From NCBI GenBank assembly GCA_016874095.1, contig VGVH01000013.1:1-60606 (forward strand): a stretch of 60,606 nucleotides of DNA, written 5' to 3'. Both the position numbers and the translations under genes were made by a program. This DNA comes from Gammaproteobacteria bacterium (lineage in GTDB: Bacteria > Pseudomonadota > Gammaproteobacteria > Steroidobacterales > GCA-2729495). Numbering within the stretch: the stretch's first letter is position 1; every line of letters begins with the position of its first letter. Shown in pieces: positions 8,120 to 20,212 of this stretch. A model generated the notes under the pieces. The model saw only the letters and a program-made list of their open reading frames with translations. It was not told the DNA's origin and made no database searches.

Positions 8120-8629
8120 TCAGCCGGCCGGGAAGGCCCGGACTATGCCCAGGCTGGCCGCCAGCGCCAGTCCGGCGGTCACGATCGCCAGCACAGCGCC
8201 GCGCCGCCCGTTGAGGAGTCCTGAGTGATCAAGCCTTGGCCGGCACGAGAGCAGGGCCGCCTCGAGGGCGCCGAGCGCGCCGACTGCCAGCAGGGCCACG
8301 GCTGCCGGCGGATCCGTGCAGGTCGCGGTGACTGCCAGCGCCACGACCGCAAAGCGCAGCCGGCCGGGAGTCAGGCCGAATCGTCCCGGCGAGGCGATGG
8401 CCGCAGCGCCCATCAGGCCCGCGGCGATCAGGCAGGCAATCAGCGCAACCAGCGCGCCGGTCCGTGTCGGCCCGAGCAGCAAGCTGTGCAGGACGCCGGT
8501 GGCGGCAACGGCCACGCCGACGATGACGGCGACTAGCAGCCGCCACGGCGCGTCCGGCGACTCCGTCCGCGCTGGAGCGAACGCCAGCAGCACGCTGCCG
8601 ATCGCTACGACTGTCACGGTTGCGTCCAT
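8120..8629 (-). CDS. rsxA: RsxA/RnfA-like membrane subunit, divergent
   Basis: 169 residues, hydrophobic, about six helices; RnfA is usually about 193. The C-terminus (RRGAVLAIVTAGLALAA) aligns well with RnfA FRGNAIALITAGLMSLAF, and TATCTDPPAAVALLA matches the TTNC motif, so one of the two 2Fe-2S-ligating cysteines is kept. The first one, normally in LCPF, is replaced (FAPA). Because RnfE here has lost both, the membrane cluster shared by A and E cannot have its normal four ligands. It follows the MetRS tRNA-binding gene by 5 bases and precedes rsxC; rsxB, normally between A and C, is missing. Family assignment rests on position and partial motifs. Confidence 0.65.
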   Translation of the reverse strand: MDATVTVVAIGSVLLAFAPARTESPDAPWRLLVAVIVGVAVAATGVLHSLLLGPTRTGALVALIACLIAAGLMGAAAIASPGRFGLTPGRLRFAVVALAVTATCTDPPAAVALLAVGALGALEAALLSCRPRLDHSGLLNGRRGAVLAIVTAGLALAASLGIVRAFPAG

Positions 8630-8634
8630 GCCGC

Positions 8635-8988
8635 TCAGCGCACCCGCATGCCCGCCGTCGCGCCGTCGTCCGGCCCGATGACGAAAACGCCATCGCCATC
8701 GCCTGCCGCCAGCACCATGCCCTGCGATACGCCGAACCGCATCTTGCGCGGGGCGAGATTGGCCACGATGACGACGTGCCGGCCGATGAGGCTCGCAGGG
8801 TCGTAGGCGCGGCGAATCCCGGCGAAGATGTTGCGCTGCTCGCCACCCACGTCGACCGTGAGCTGCAGCAGCTTGTCCGCGCCATCCACGAGGCTGGCTG
8901 ACAGCACCCGGGCGACGCGAAGCTCGACCTTGAGGAAGGTGTCGATGTCGATTTCAGTCGATGTCGTCGCGTCGGTGTCGCTTGCCAT
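8635..8988 (-). CDS. Free-standing tRNA-binding domain (MetRS C-terminal/Trbp111 type)
   Basis: 117 residues forming an OB-fold tRNA-binding domain: the start [19 protein letters not shown], the core [20 protein letters not shown] and the segment [20 protein letters not shown] match the C-terminal domain of E. coli MetG and the separate Trbp111 proteins. Here it is a gene of its own, 17 bases after the metG stop. It probably dimerises and helps the truncated MetRS hold tRNA. A longer open frame upstream overlaps metG and has no similarity; ATG at 8988 is chosen. A Shine-Dalgarno-like AAGGA lies about 12 bases ahead. Confidence 0.88.
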   Translation of the reverse strand: MASDTDATTSTEIDIDTFLKVELRVARVLSASLVDGADKLLQLTVDVGGEQRNIFAGIRRAYDPASLIGRHVVIVANLAPRKMRFGVSQGMVLAAGDGDGVFVIGPDDGATAGMRVR

Positions 8989-9005
8989 GGCGGGTGTCGT
9001 CCTTG

Positions 9006-10673
9006 TCAAGCCGGGGGAGCGGGCCGCGAAGCCTCGACCATGCGGTCGACTGCAGCCTGCTCGATGCGTGTGATCAGCGGCTCGTAGCGACCGATGCGCG
9101 TCCCGAGCAGCACGGTGGCGGCCGCACTCCAGGTGAGCGGGCCGGCGTTCAGGAAGATTTCCGCCTTCGCCACGAGCGCCGGCAGCACCGGCTTCAGATA
9201 CAGCGAGAGCAGGCGGAAGAGGTTGATGCCGTCGGTGCACACTGCCTGGACGTCAGCGGCGCGCGTGGGGTCCTTTGCCAATGCCCACGGCTTTTTCTCG
9301 TCTATGTACTGGTTGGCGCGATCGGCCAGCTTCATGACGTCGCGCATGGCGCGCGCGTAGTCGCGTGCTTCGTAGGCCGCCGCGATGCGCTCGGACGCAT
9401 CCGCGAATTCCTGAAGCAGTGCCTGGTTGCCCGGTCCTGCGGCGAGCCTGCCCTCGAACTGCCGCTCGATGAAGCCAGCGCAACGGCTCGCGATATTGAC
9501 GTACTTGCCCACCAGGTCGGAATTGCCGCGCGCGACGAAGTCGCCCAGGTTCAGGTCGATGTCCTCGGTTCCGGGCGCGAGCTTGCAGGCGTAGTAGTAA
9601 CGCAGGAAATCGGGCGGCAGGTGCTCCAGCCAGGTCGCGGCCGGGATGAAGGTGCCGCGCGACTTCGACATCTTCTGGCCATTCACGGTCAGGAAGCCGT
9701 GCACATACACGGCGCTGGGCTTGCGGAAGCCTGCTCCCTCGAGGAGCGCCGGCCAGAACAAGGTGTGGAAGTAGGCGATGTCCTTGCCGATGAAGTGGTA
9801 GACCTCGGCGCTGCTGTCGCTGCCCCAGTAGCGGTCGAGGTCGGCGCGCGTTCCGCCGCGTTTCGCGATCAGGCTCGCATGACTTGCGAGATAGCCGACG
9901 GGAGCGTCCAGCCAGACATAGAAGTACTTGCCGGGGCTGCCCGGGATCGCGAAGCCGAAATACGGCTCGTCGCGGGAGATGTCCCAGTCCCTCAGGCCGG
10001 CGGCGAACCATTCCTCGAGCTTGCGCGCGACACTGATGTCGAGCCGGCCACCCGCGATCCACTCGCGCAGGCTGGCCTCTAAGCGGCCGAGTCGGAAGAA
10101 CAGGTGCCGTGATGCCCGCCTGACCGGCGTGCTGCCCGACAAGACCGAGCGCGGATCCTTGAGATCGGCCGGCGAATAGGTCGCGCCGCAGGCCTCGCAG
10201 CTGTCGCCGTACTGGTCGGCGGTCGCGCAGACCGGGCAGGTCCCGCGAATGAAGCGGTCCGGCAGGAACATCTTCGCTTCGGCGTCGTAGGCCTGGTCGA
10301 TCTCCCGCCATTCGACCAGGTCGCGCTCGAGGAGGCGGGCGTGGATTTCCTCGACGAGCTCGCGGTTCTCCGGCGAGTGCGTGGAGTGGTAATGGTCGAA
10401 CTCGATCTGGAAGCGCTTGAAGTCGCGCAGGTGCTCCTGGCGGTAGCGCTCGACCATCTCCTCGGCCGGGATCCCGAGTTCGCGGGCCTTGAGCATGATC
10501 GGGGTGCCATGCGCGTCGCTGGCGCACAGGTAGGTGCAGTTCGCCCCGCTCAGGCGCTGGAATCGCACCCAGATGTCGGTCTGTATGTACTCGACCAGAT
10601 GGCCGATATGGATCGGCCCGTTGGCATAGGGCAGGGCGCTGGTGACCAGAATGTCCCTGGGAGGAGGAGTCAT
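9006..10673 (-). CDS. metG: Methionyl-tRNA synthetase, catalytic part
   Basis: Charges tRNA-Met. The 555-residue class I synthetase shows HIGH ([10 protein letters not shown]), KMSKS ([10 protein letters not shown]) and the zinc knuckle with CPVC and CEAC. The anticodon-binding helical domain follows ([14 protein letters not shown] onward). E. coli MetG has 677 residues; the missing C-terminal dimerisation and tRNA-binding domain is encoded by the next gene. A run of proline-rich residues ends the protein (RPAPPA). It heads the minus-strand group that continues into rsxA. A probable -10 box lies 31 bases upstream. Confidence 0.97.
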   Translation of the reverse strand: MTPPPRDILVTSALPYANGPIHIGHLVEYIQTDIWVRFQRLSGANCTYLCASDAHGTPIMLKARELGIPAEEMVERYRQEHLRDFKRFQIEFDHYHSTHSPENRELVEEIHARLLERDLVEWREIDQAYDAEAKMFLPDRFIRGTCPVCATADQYGDSCEACGATYSPADLKDPRSVLSGSTPVRRASRHLFFRLGRLEASLREWIAGGRLDISVARKLEEWFAAGLRDWDISRDEPYFGFAIPGSPGKYFYVWLDAPVGYLASHASLIAKRGGTRADLDRYWGSDSSAEVYHFIGKDIAYFHTLFWPALLEGAGFRKPSAVYVHGFLTVNGQKMSKSRGTFIPAATWLEHLPPDFLRYYYACKLAPGTEDIDLNLGDFVARGNSDLVGKYVNIASRCAGFIERQFEGRLAAGPGNQALLQEFADASERIAAAYEARDYARAMRDVMKLADRANQYIDEKKPWALAKDPTRAADVQAVCTDGINLFRLLSLYLKPVLPALVAKAEIFLNAGPLTWSAAATVLLGTRIGRYEPLITRIEQAAVDRMVEASRPAPPA

Positions 10674-10703
10674 GGCGGGATCGGCAGAAACGCGACGACC
10701 GCT

Positions 10704-10709
10704 ATGCTA
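10704..10709 (-). promoter_or_regulatory. Probable metG -10 box
   Basis: On the minus strand TGCTAGCAT, an extended -10 form (TGn plus TAGCAT), is placed about 30 bases before the metG ATG, giving a leader near 24 bases. It lies in the short gap between metG and the convergently unrelated PilT-like gene. No clear -35. Confidence 0.4.
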
Positions 10710-10768
10710 GCAGCGCGCGCCGTCGGGGCGTAGTCCCGCGGCAGCCGGACAGCCGCGCCGGCGCCGTA

Positions 10769-11872
10769 TCAGCCGAGCTCTTCCTTCACGTCCTCGAATT
10801 TCTTCTTCTCCAGGGCGCACTCGTAGGCGGCACGGCCGGAGATCACGCCCTTGTCGTAGAGCTCGCGCAATGAGCTGTCCATCGCCTTCATGCCGGACTG
10901 GCGGCCGCTCTGGATGGCGCTCTCGAGCTGGTCCAGCTTGCCCTGGCGGACGAGGTTGGCGATCGCGGGCGTGTTGACCATGATCTCCAGCGCCGCGACC
11001 AGCCCCGGTTCCCCCTTGCGGGGCACGAGCTGCTGGGAGATCACGCCGCGCAGCGAAGTCGACAGCATGGTTCGCACGTGCGACTGCTTGTCGGTAGGAA
11101 AGGAATTCACGATACGGTCCACCGTCTGTGCCGCCCCGTTCGTGTGCAGGGTGCCCATGACGAGCACGCCCATTTCCGCCGCGGTCACGGCGATGCTGAT
11201 CGTCTCCAGGTCGCGCATTTCGCCGACGAGGATCACGTCCGGGTCTTCGCGCAACGCCGAGGTCAGTGCCGCCGCGAAGCTGGGTGTGTGGCGGCCGACT
11301 TCCCGCTGGCTGATCAGGCACTTCTTGCGCTGGTGGACGAATTCGATGGGGTCCTCGATGGTGATGATGTGCCCGGCCTCGCGGGTGTTGATCTCGTCGA
11401 TGATCGCCGCAAGCGTCGTCGACTTGCCCGAGCCGGTCTTGCCGGTGGCGAGGATCAGTCCCTGGGGTTGCTTTGCCAGCGTGGTGAGTACAGCCGGCAG
11501 GTTCAGGTCCTTGAGGGACTCGGCCTGAGAGGGAATGACGCGGAAGATGCCGCCCATGCCACCCAGGTGACGGAAGATATTGACGCGGAAGCGGGCGACG
11601 CCCGGCACCGTATGGGCGAAGTCGGTGGAATCGCGTTTCTCGAAATCGGCGCGTGCGGCCGCGCTCATGATCTGCAGCAGCGACTCAGAAGCGCGTGCCT
11701 GGGTGATCACTTCCTGCTCGAACGGCTTCAGGTCGCCGTACAGACGCATGCGGGGTGGTTCTCCCGCCACGAAGTGCAGGTCCGAGCCACGCGAGGTCGC
11801 GACGCGCGTGAGGTAGCGGTCGATGGCGGGGGCTACCGCCGGCGCGCTGCTTGTGCTGTCACCCGGCTGCAT
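10769..11872 (-). CDS. PilT/PilU-type ATPase, second of a tandem pair
   Basis: 367-residue GspE/PilT-family hexameric ATPase. N-terminal PAS-like domain (GSDLHFVAGEPPRMRLYG), Walker A (GKTGSGKSTT), Asp box (ITIEDPIEFVH), Walker B (DPDVILVGEMRD) and His box (VMGTLHTNGAAQTVDRI). In type IV pili these enzymes depolymerise pilin at the inner membrane platform. The region after IMVNTPAIANLVRQGK is divergent from PilT AIRNLIRE, so this copy may be PilU-like or specialised. Its ATG overlaps the preceding ATPase gene by 14 bases. No pilA, pilB, pilC or pilD lies nearby; the only partner is the kinase gene upstream. Confident as family, uncertain as to which pilus or system it serves. Confidence 0.9.
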   Translation of the reverse strand: MQPGDSTSSAPAVAPAIDRYLTRVATSRGSDLHFVAGEPPRMRLYGDLKPFEQEVITQARASESLLQIMSAAARADFEKRDSTDFAHTVPGVARFRVNIFRHLGGMGGIFRVIPSQAESLKDLNLPAVLTTLAKQPQGLILATGKTGSGKSTTLAAIIDEINTREAGHIITIEDPIEFVHQRKKCLISQREVGRHTPSFAAALTSALREDPDVILVGEMRDLETISIAVTAAEMGVLVMGTLHTNGAAQTVDRIVNSFPTDKQSHVRTMLSTSLRGVISQQLVPRKGEPGLVAALEIMVNTPAIANLVRQGKLDQLESAIQSGRQSGMKAMDSSLRELYDKGVISGRAAYECALEKKKFEDVKEELG

Positions 11873-12950
11873 CGATCTTCGGCAGTACGCTGGTGTTGGT
11901 CACGAAGCGCTGGAACATGGCCTTGTCGGCAGCGTACTGAAAGGCATCGTCCGGATCGATTTCCTTGCGCTGGATCGCCTCGAGCAGCGCCTGGTCCATA
12001 AGCTGCATGCCGTGGTCCTTGCCCATCTGCAGCTGGGCAGGCAGCTGGTGCGTCTGGTCGGTCAGGATCAGCTTGCCGATGGCGCGGTTCATCACCATGA
12101 TTTCCACGATCGCACGCCGGCCGCGGTTGTCGGGCGTCTTGACCAGCGTCTGGGTGATCACCGCCAGCAGGCTCTGCGACAGGAAGCTCTTGGTCTGTTC
12201 GCGCATCTCGCCCGGCAGGGCATCGATCATCCGGTCGATGGTCTTCACGGCGCCGGTCGTGTGCAGGGTGCCGAGCACGAGGTGTCCGGTTTCGGCGGCC
12301 GTCATCGCCATCGAGATGGTCTCCGCGTCGCGCATTTCGCCGACCAGGATCACGTCAGGATCCTCGCGCAGTGCCGCACGTATGCCTTCGGCAAAGCTCG
12401 GCAGATGGGTGCCAAGTTCACGCTGGATGACCTGCGACTTCTTGCTCTTGTGGACGAACTCGATCGGGTCCTCGAGGCTGATGATGTTCAGGTGCTGGTT
12501 ACTGTTCAGGTGGTCGATCATCGCGGCGAGCGTGGTCGACTTGCCCGTGCCGGTCGACCCGGTCACGAGGATCATGCCCTGGTGATGGTCGCAGAGTGTC
12601 TGGATGACCTTCGGCAGGTTCAGTCGCTCGAGCCTCGGTGTATCGCCCGGGATGAAGCGGAAGGTGGCTCCGACGCCGGTCTCCTTGCGGAAGACATTGA
12701 CGCGGAAACGCCCGCCGTCCTCGGACACATACGAAAAGTCGACGTCGCGGCCCGAGCCGAAGCGATCCTTCTGCGAGTTGGTGAGAATCTCGCCCACGTA
12801 GCTCTCGAGCTCCGTAGCGCCCAGGTCGCGGAACTTGATCGGCATCAGATCGCCGTGGAGCCGCAGCATCGGCGGTACTCCCACCGCCAGGTGCACGTCC
12901 GAGCAGCCTTGCGCCAGACCGAGCTTGAGGAATGCGTCGATGCGCGGCAT
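11859..12950 (-). CDS. PilT-type ATPase, first of a tandem pair
   Basis: 363 residues with the same architecture as its neighbour: N-terminal domain (CSDVHLAVGVPPMLRLHG), Walker A (GSTGTGKSTT), Asp box (SLEDPIEFVH), Walker B (DPDVILVGEMRD), His box (VLGTLHTTGAVKTIDRM). The late segment AIGKLILTDQTHQLPAQLQ is close to the PilT AIRNLIRE region, with many charged residues afterwards. A TTG at 12965 would add five residues; ATG at 12950 behind GGGAAA is preferred. The kinase gene ends 16 bases upstream, so the two are probably co-transcribed. The pair may form mixed or alternative hexamers like PilT/PilU. Confidence 0.9.
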   Translation of the reverse strand: MPRIDAFLKLGLAQGCSDVHLAVGVPPMLRLHGDLMPIKFRDLGATELESYVGEILTNSQKDRFGSGRDVDFSYVSEDGGRFRVNVFRKETGVGATFRFIPGDTPRLERLNLPKVIQTLCDHHQGMILVTGSTGTGKSTTLAAMIDHLNSNQHLNIISLEDPIEFVHKSKKSQVIQRELGTHLPSFAEGIRAALREDPDVILVGEMRDAETISMAMTAAETGHLVLGTLHTTGAVKTIDRMIDALPGEMREQTKSFLSQSLLAVITQTLVKTPDNRGRRAIVEIMVMNRAIGKLILTDQTHQLPAQLQMGKDHGMQLMDQALLEAIQRKEIDPDDAFQYAADKAMFQRFVTNTSVLPKIDAAG

Positions 12951-12966
12951 GGCCGTTTCCCGCAAC

Positions 12967-15354
12967 CTACATCGTTGCCGCCACGGCAGCGCGCATTTCG
13001 TCCATCGACTCGTAGCGCTTGGCCTTGTCTATTTCCATCGACTTCCTGACGATGGCGGCAAGACCCGGCGGAATGGCGGGATTGATCTCCTCGCAGGGTT
13101 TGCACTTGCCCTGCACGTGCTGGTACATCACCGACATTTGATCGCCCTTCGAATACGGCGGCTGGCCGCACAGCATCTCGTAAATGATCACGCCCAGGCT
13201 GTAGATGTCGGCGCGGTGGTCGACCTTCTTGCCCAGGATCTGCTCGGGTGCCATGTACTTGGGCGAGCCGATGACGTAGCCGGTCTTGGTGAGCGCCGTA
13301 TCCGCTTGAGATGCCACTGCGGCTACGCCGAAGTCCACGATCTTCAGCAGGCCGTCGTCATTGATCAGGATGTTGGCCGGCTTCAGGTCGCGGTGCACGA
13401 TGCCTACCTGGTGAGCGACCGACATGCCCGTCGCGATGTCCACCGCCCACCCGGACGCCTTGGCGAAATCCAGGCCTTTCCCGCCGGCGAGTTCCGTGCC
13501 GAGCGTGTGCGATGGAAAGTACTCCATCGATATCGCGTAGTGCCCGCCGAGACTCAGGAAATCGTAGATGCGAATGACGTTGCGGTGCGTGATCTTGCGC
13601 GAATAGCGCAGTTCATGCACGAACCGCTTCATCATCTCCTCATCCTGGCTCACGTTCGGGTTGAGGAACTTCAGGATCAACCGCTCCTCGACGACGGTAT
13701 CCTCGACCAGCACGACGGTGCCGAATGCGCCCTTGCCGATCTTGAGGATGAACTTGTACCGGCCATCGATGACGTCGCCGGACTTCAGCGAGCCGATATC
13801 GAAGCGGGGCGCGATGTCGTTGGCGCGCACGATCTTCTCGAGATCGGGGGCCTCGGTGAGCAGCGTGCGGCTCGGTGCGGCAGAGGCCATGCGGTCCTGG
13901 TGCTGGGCAGCTTCGACCGTGGTCGTCGTGAACCGGTTTTCCAGCTTGAGCACTGCTTCGGCAGCAGCCTTCGCGATCGTCTCGTCTGGGCCGGCCATGA
14001 TGGGCCGGAGCCGTGACCTGACGGTGGCCACATTCTGCTGGTCCGCCAGTCGCGCAACTGCACCGACGGTTTCAAGCGTTATCGCCTTGTCGGCGTGTTC
14101 CAGCAGCGGCATCAGGGTAGGCATCACCCTGGAGTCGCCCAGGCGACCCAGGGCGCGTATCGCGGCCGGCATCGATCGAATGTCGCCACTGAGCATCTCG
14201 AGCAGGGCGGGCACAGCACGGGTGTTGCCGATCTCGGCGAGCGCGTCGGCCGCCCGCTCCCGCACCCACCAGTCCTTGTCCTTCGTGGCGGCGGCCAGGT
14301 GGTCGACGGCCCGCTCGTCCTTGGTCTGGTTCAGGATCTCGATGGCGGCGCGGCGGATGTTCTCGTCCGGATCGCGCACCAGCTGCAGGACCGCATCCAT
14401 GACTTTCGGACCACCGATCTTCGCCATCGCGTCGGAGGCCCGCGACCGCACCCACCAGTCCTGGTCCTCCAGCGCGGCGAGCAGGTACTTGAGGGTCGCC
14501 ACGTCAGCGATGCCGTTGAGTACTTCGACGGCGGCGCGGCGCGTGTCCTCCGCCTCGTCGCGCATCACTTCCGCCAGGTGCTTCATGGTGTCCGGATGCC
14601 GGGCCTGGACGATCAGGTCCACGGCCTTGCCCCGGGTCTCGAAGTCAGGATCCCGGAGCATCCCGCAGAGCAGTGCCACGTTGCGCTCGCCGGGCATGTT
14701 CTCCACGGCGATCAGGGCGCACTTGCGCACCGCCTTGTTCCTGTCGCGCAGCTGTTCCTCGAGAGCGCGCGCAACGTCGGGGCGGTTGAACCGGGCCAGC
14801 ACCCCGATGATGTGGACCCGTACCGCCGCGTCCTTGCCGTCGAGGCGTGCCAGCAGGTCCGGCACCAGCTCCGCGGTGGCGATTTCGTGGAATATGCCGA
14901 ACACGGCTGACTTCTCGCGCGGTTCGAGGTCGTAGCCACGGCGCAGGAGTTCGCGTGCGTTGAGCCGGTTGCGCGCGGCCTTCAGCACCTCGATGAGCGC
15001 CGAAAACGAGACGTCCTTGTCGCCCAGGTAGGCCAGGAGCAGGTTGGCGTCGTAGGTGCCCGCCGCGGACAGCGCCGCGACCGTGCCGGACACGCTGCGG
15101 TTATTGCCGCTGGCCAACCCGGCCACGACGTCCTCGAGCGTGGCGTCGGTGATCTGGGCTGCCAGAGTCTGGACCAGCACAGAGAGGTGGCGGCCTTCTG
15201 CCGTCGTAAAAGACTCGATCAGCTTGGGGATGACCGACGGGCCGATGCGTCGCAGGCTCTCGATGGCCTTGCGAGCCTCCGGGGCATCGACATCGTTCTC
15301 GGCGAACAGCTGCGAGATCGAGTGCTCCGCCTTCATCGTGCTGAGAAACTTCAT
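12967..15354 (-). CDS. HEAT-repeat protein with C-terminal Ser/Thr protein kinase domain
   Basis: 795 residues. Residues about 20-480 are a row of HEAT/PBS-lyase-like helical repeats (for example [18 protein letters not shown] and [18 protein letters not shown], near copies two repeats apart). Residues 529-795 are a Hanks-type kinase: glycine loop GKGAFGTV, lysine in [19 protein letters not shown] and APE, all intact, so it should be active. There is no membrane helix or extracellular sensor, unlike most bacterial PknB kinases, so the HEAT array probably binds the partner or substrate. It is the first gene of a three-gene unit with two PilT-type ATPases. The obvious guess is that it phosphorylates or docks on those ATPases or pilus components; that is inference. 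Confidence 0.9.
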   Translation of the reverse strand: MKFLSTMKAEHSISQLFAENDVDAPEARKAIESLRRIGPSVIPKLIESFTTAEGRHLSVLVQTLAAQITDATLEDVVAGLASGNNRSVSGTVAALSAAGTYDANLLLAYLGDKDVSFSALIEVLKAARNRLNARELLRRGYDLEPREKSAVFGIFHEIATAELVPDLLARLDGKDAAVRVHIIGVLARFNRPDVARALEEQLRDRNKAVRKCALIAVENMPGERNVALLCGMLRDPDFETRGKAVDLIVQARHPDTMKHLAEVMRDEAEDTRRAAVEVLNGIADVATLKYLLAALEDQDWWVRSRASDAMAKIGGPKVMDAVLQLVRDPDENIRRAAIEILNQTKDERAVDHLAAATKDKDWWVRERAADALAEIGNTRAVPALLEMLSGDIRSMPAAIRALGRLGDSRVMPTLMPLLEHADKAITLETVGAVARLADQQNVATVRSRLRPIMAGPDETIAKAAAEAVLKLENRFTTTTVEAAQHQDRMASAAPSRTLLTEAPDLEKIVRANDIAPRFDIGSLKSGDVIDGRYKFILKIGKGAFGTVVLVEDTVVEERLILKFLNPNVSQDEEMMKRFVHELRYSRKITHRNVIRIYDFLSLGGHYAISMEYFPSHTLGTELAGGKGLDFAKASGWAVDIATGMSVAHQVGIVHRDLKPANILINDDGLLKIVDFGVAAVASQADTALTKTGYVIGSPKYMAPEQILGKKVDHRADIYSLGVIIYEMLCGQPPYSKGDQMSVMYQHVQGKCKPCEEINPAIPPGLAAIVRKSMEIDKAKRYESMDEMRAAVAATM

Positions 15355-15598
15355 TGCCCCACGCAGTCTTCAGTCAACGCAACGCCCGGTCCGCGACACG
15401 GCAAGGGCCGCCAGTCCGCAGGATTTATGTCAACGCACTGGCAAGGGCACCCTGCGGCAATCGCTCACGATTATGCCACACGGGTTTTTCATGCCCCGCC
15501 CGGGGATTATCCATCCAGGCGGCGCCGGCCGGCCCGCACCCATCAGGTACAATGTCGCCGCTACACCCTCGCGCATACTGTTAACAACGTCACGAATC
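15355..15598. other. Divergent intergenic region between kinase gene and mrp
   Basis: 244 bases that must hold both promoters. Plus strand: TACAAT at 15548-15553, 46 bases before the mrp ATG, is the best -10. Minus strand: CATAAT at 15470-15475. A small GC hairpin (CCCCG/CGGGG) sits at about 15494-15505. No clear -35 hexamers and no gene seen. Confidence 0.4.
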
Positions 15599-16693
15599 AT
15601 GCCCGACCTCGACACTGCAGCCATCGAGCGGGCGGTTGCCGCCGTCGCCGTGCCGGAATTCGGCACGGACCTGGCCGGCGCCGGCGCGCTGATCCGCCTA
15701 GAGAAGGGCGGCGCCCGACCCGCCGTCAACGTACGCCTGGCTCTGCCATTGGCGCGGATTCGCGCCGGTCTGGAAACATCGATCGCCGCTGCGGCCGCTG
15801 AAGCCGCAGGCTGCCCGGTGGACGTCGGCGTCGAGGCGGTCATCGCGGCCCACAAGCCGCAGGGCACGCTCGCACCGCTGCCAGCCGTACGCAATATGAT
15901 CGCCATCGCATCCGGCAAAGGTGGGGTGGGCAAGTCGACGACTGCGGTAAACCTCGCACTTGCGCTTCATCGGGAAGGCGCGCGCGTAGGGTTGCTCGAC
16001 GCGGACGTCTATGGCCCCAGTCAGCCGCTCATGCTGGGGCTGCTTGGCCGCCAGCCCGAGAGCCTCGATGGCAAGACCTTCGAGCCGCTGACGGCATACG
16101 GCATCGAGACCATCTCCGTGGGTTTCCTGGTGAAGGAAGAGGCGCCCGTCATCTGGCGCGGCCCGATGGTGACGCAAGCGGTGTCGCAACTGACGTTCCA
16201 GACCAACTGGCACGACCTCGACTTCCTGCTGGTCGACCTGCCGCCAGGCACAGGCGACACGCAGCTCACCTTGAGCCAGAAGGTTCCGCTGGCCGGCGTC
16301 GTGATCGTCACGACGCCGCAGGAGATCGCGGCCCAGGTCGCGCGGCGAGGCCTGCGCATGTTCGAGAAGATGGGCGTGTCGGTACTCGGCGTCATCGAGA
16401 ACATGGCGAGCTTCGTGTGCCCGTCATGCGCGCACGAAGCGCCATTGTTCGGCGCCGGCGGCGGTGAGCGCCTCGCGGCCGAGTGCGGCGTGCCCCTGCT
16501 GGGCGCCGTGCCGCTGGTGGCGTCGATTCGCGCCCAGACCGATGCGGGCTGTCCACCCGTGGTGGCCGAACCCGACGGCGTCGTCGCCGCCCGCTACGCC
16601 AGCATCGCCAGGCAGCTCGCGCTGGCCCTGGCGCGTCGCCCGCGCGACCAGAAGCACCTGTTCCCGAGGATCGTCGTCGAGGATCGCGCATGA
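15599..16693 (+). CDS. mrp: Mrp/ApbC-family iron-sulfur cluster carrier P-loop ATPase
   Basis: 364 residues. An N-terminal MIP18/DUF59-like half-domain, then a SIMIBI ATPase with the deviant Walker [20 protein letters not shown], switch segment [14 protein letters not shown], Walker [14 protein letters not shown] and the cluster-bridging CPSC motif. The protein holds a 4Fe-4S cluster at a dimer interface and passes it to apo-proteins in the cytosol. The frame is open far upstream, but ATG at 15599 fits the family's start and follows the promoter region. It overlaps dcd by 4 bases (ATGA). Linkage of mrp, dcd and metG is common in gammaproteobacteria; metG here is 5 kb away. Confidence 0.93.
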   Translation: MPDLDTAAIERAVAAVAVPEFGTDLAGAGALIRLEKGGARPAVNVRLALPLARIRAGLETSIAAAAAEAAGCPVDVGVEAVIAAHKPQGTLAPLPAVRNMIAIASGKGGVGKSTTAVNLALALHREGARVGLLDADVYGPSQPLMLGLLGRQPESLDGKTFEPLTAYGIETISVGFLVKEEAPVIWRGPMVTQAVSQLTFQTNWHDLDFLLVDLPPGTGDTQLTLSQKVPLAGVVIVTTPQEIAAQVARRGLRMFEKMGVSVLGVIENMASFVCPSCAHEAPLFGAGGGERLAAECGVPLLGAVPLVASIRAQTDAGCPPVVAEPDGVVAARYASIARQLALALARRPRDQKHLFPRIVVEDRA

Positions 16694-17256
16694 GCATCAA
16701 GTCCGACCGGTGGATACGCCGCATGGCGGAGCAGCACGGCATGATCGAACCGTTCGAGGCCAGCCAGGTTCGCGAGGAAGGCGGCCGCAAGCTGATTTCA
16801 TTCGGCACGTCGAGCTACGGCTATGACGTGCGCTGCGGGAATCACTTCAAGGTGTTCACGAACATCAATTCGACCATCGTCGACCCGAAGGCTTTCGACA
16901 AGTCGAGTTTCGTCGACATGGTGGGCGATGTCTGCATCATTCCGCCGAACTCCTTCGCGCTTGCCGCGACGGTCGAGTATTTCCGCATCCCGCGCAACGT
17001 GCTCACGGTCTGCCTCGGTAAGTCGACCTACGCGCGCTGCGGGATCATCGTGAACGTCACGCCGCTGGAGCCCGAGTGGGAAGGGCACGTAACGCTGGAG
17101 TTCTCGAATACGACGCCGCTGCCCGCACGGATCTACGCCAACGAAGGCGTGGCGCAGATGATCTTCTTCGAGTCCGACGAGGTCTGCGAGACCTCGTACA
17201 AGGACCGCGGCGGGAAGTACCAGGGCCAGAGAGGCGTGACGCTGCCCCGGAGCTGA
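16690..17256 (+). CDS. dcd: dCTP deaminase
   Basis: 188 residues, the usual length. Deaminates dCTP to dUTP, feeding thymidylate synthesis. Visible landmarks are the start [13 protein letters not shown], the nucleotide-binding [10 protein letters not shown], the catalytic glutamate in HVTLEFSNT and the C-terminal [10 protein letters not shown] lid. The ATG overlaps the mrp stop. The convergent EF-G gene ends 7 bases beyond, leaving no room for a separate terminator. Confidence 0.96.
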   Translation: MSIKSDRWIRRMAEQHGMIEPFEASQVREEGGRKLISFGTSSYGYDVRCGNHFKVFTNINSTIVDPKAFDKSSFVDMVGDVCIIPPNSFALAATVEYFRIPRNVLTVCLGKSTYARCGIIVNVTPLEPEWEGHVTLEFSNTTPLPARIYANEGVAQMIFFESDEVCETSYKDRGGKYQGQRGVTLPRS

Positions 17257-17263
17257 TGCCCGG

Positions 17264-19393
<2,130 letters not shown>

Positions 19394-19543
19394 GATCTGT
19401 GTTTCCGGTTTGACGTAGACATGCCTGCCGGCGGCCCGGACCCTGTGGCCCGGGAAAGTCGGGGCGGCGCTGAACCAAACATTCTAGCCGCTGAAGGGGT
19501 GTATCCGCTAACCCATCGCGCGTGGGCGCCACGGTCCCAGGGC
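19394..19543 (-). other. Leader region of the EF-G gene
   Basis: 150 bases between purN and the EF-G ATG, both on the minus strand. TAGAAT at 19481-19486 is a likely -10, in the context GCTAGAATG also seen before proS. It would give a leader of about 80 bases. A small CGTGG/CCACG hairpin near 19520-19533 after purN lacks a T-run. No gene seen. Confidence 0.4.
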
Positions 19544-20212
19544 TCAGGGTCCGTCGGGTTCGTCCACCTGTAACGGCGCAGCCAGAGGACGACCGTCCAG
19601 CCAGGCCCGGCTGTCGCGCCAGCCGAGGCGGCCTTTTGCCAGCCAGCCTATTGCATCCGGGTAGACCCGGTGTTCGCCGCGCTGGACGCGCTCCCGCAGC
19701 GTGTCCGCGGTATCGCCGGTCCTGATCCGCACCCGGTACTGCACGATCGCCGGTCCCCCATCCAGGTCCGGTGTGACGAAATGCACGGTGCTGCCGTGCC
19801 AGGCATCGCCGGCAGCCAGCGCGCGGCGGTAGGTGTCCAGGCCCGGGTACAGCGGCAACAGCGACGGATGCACGTTCAACATGCGGCCCAGGTAGCGGTT
19901 GACCAGGTCGTGGGCGAGGATCCGCATGAACCCGGCGAGCACCACGATATCGGGCTGCAGGCCGTCCAGGGCGACTGCGAGCCGCTGCGCGAACGCCTCG
20001 CGTGTGCCCGCCTCGGCGAAATCGACCACCATCGAGGGTATCCCGGCTGCGGCGGCCCGTTCCAGCGCACGGACGCCCGGACGGTCGCTCAGGACGCCGG
20101 CCAGTTCGAGGCCCAGTGCACCGCCGGCGTTGCGATCGATGATTGCCTGCAGGTTCGACCCGCCACCGGAAACGAGGACAACGGTTCGGGCCCGCCTGCC
20201 CGCGCCGCTCAT
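19544..20212 (-). CDS. purN: Phosphoribosylglycinamide formyltransferase
   Basis: 222 residues. Third step of purine synthesis: transfers formyl from 10-formyltetrahydrofolate to [12 protein letters not shown] phosphate loop, [14 protein letters not shown] with the catalytic Asn and His, and VTPDLDGGP with the catalytic Asp are all intact. The ATG at 20212 overlaps the purM stop (ATGA), the usual purM-purN coupling. A longer upstream reading lies wholly inside purM and is not used. Confidence 0.96.
   Translation of the reverse strand: MSGAGRRARTVVLVSGGGSNLQAIIDRNAGGALGLELAGVLSDRPGVRALERAAAAGIPSMVVDFAEAGTREAFAQRLAVALDGLQPDIVVLAGFMRILAHDLVNRYLGRMLNVHPSLLPLYPGLDTYRRALAAGDAWHGSTVHFVTPDLDGGPAIVQYRVRIRTGDTADTLRERVQRGEHRVYPDAIGWLAKGRLGWRDSRAWLDGRPLAAPLQVDEPDGP

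Noticed and set aside
12951-12965. TTG start at 12965 for the first PilT-type gene
   Set aside because: It adds only five residues; ATG at 12950 has a better initiator and a purine-rich stretch upstream.
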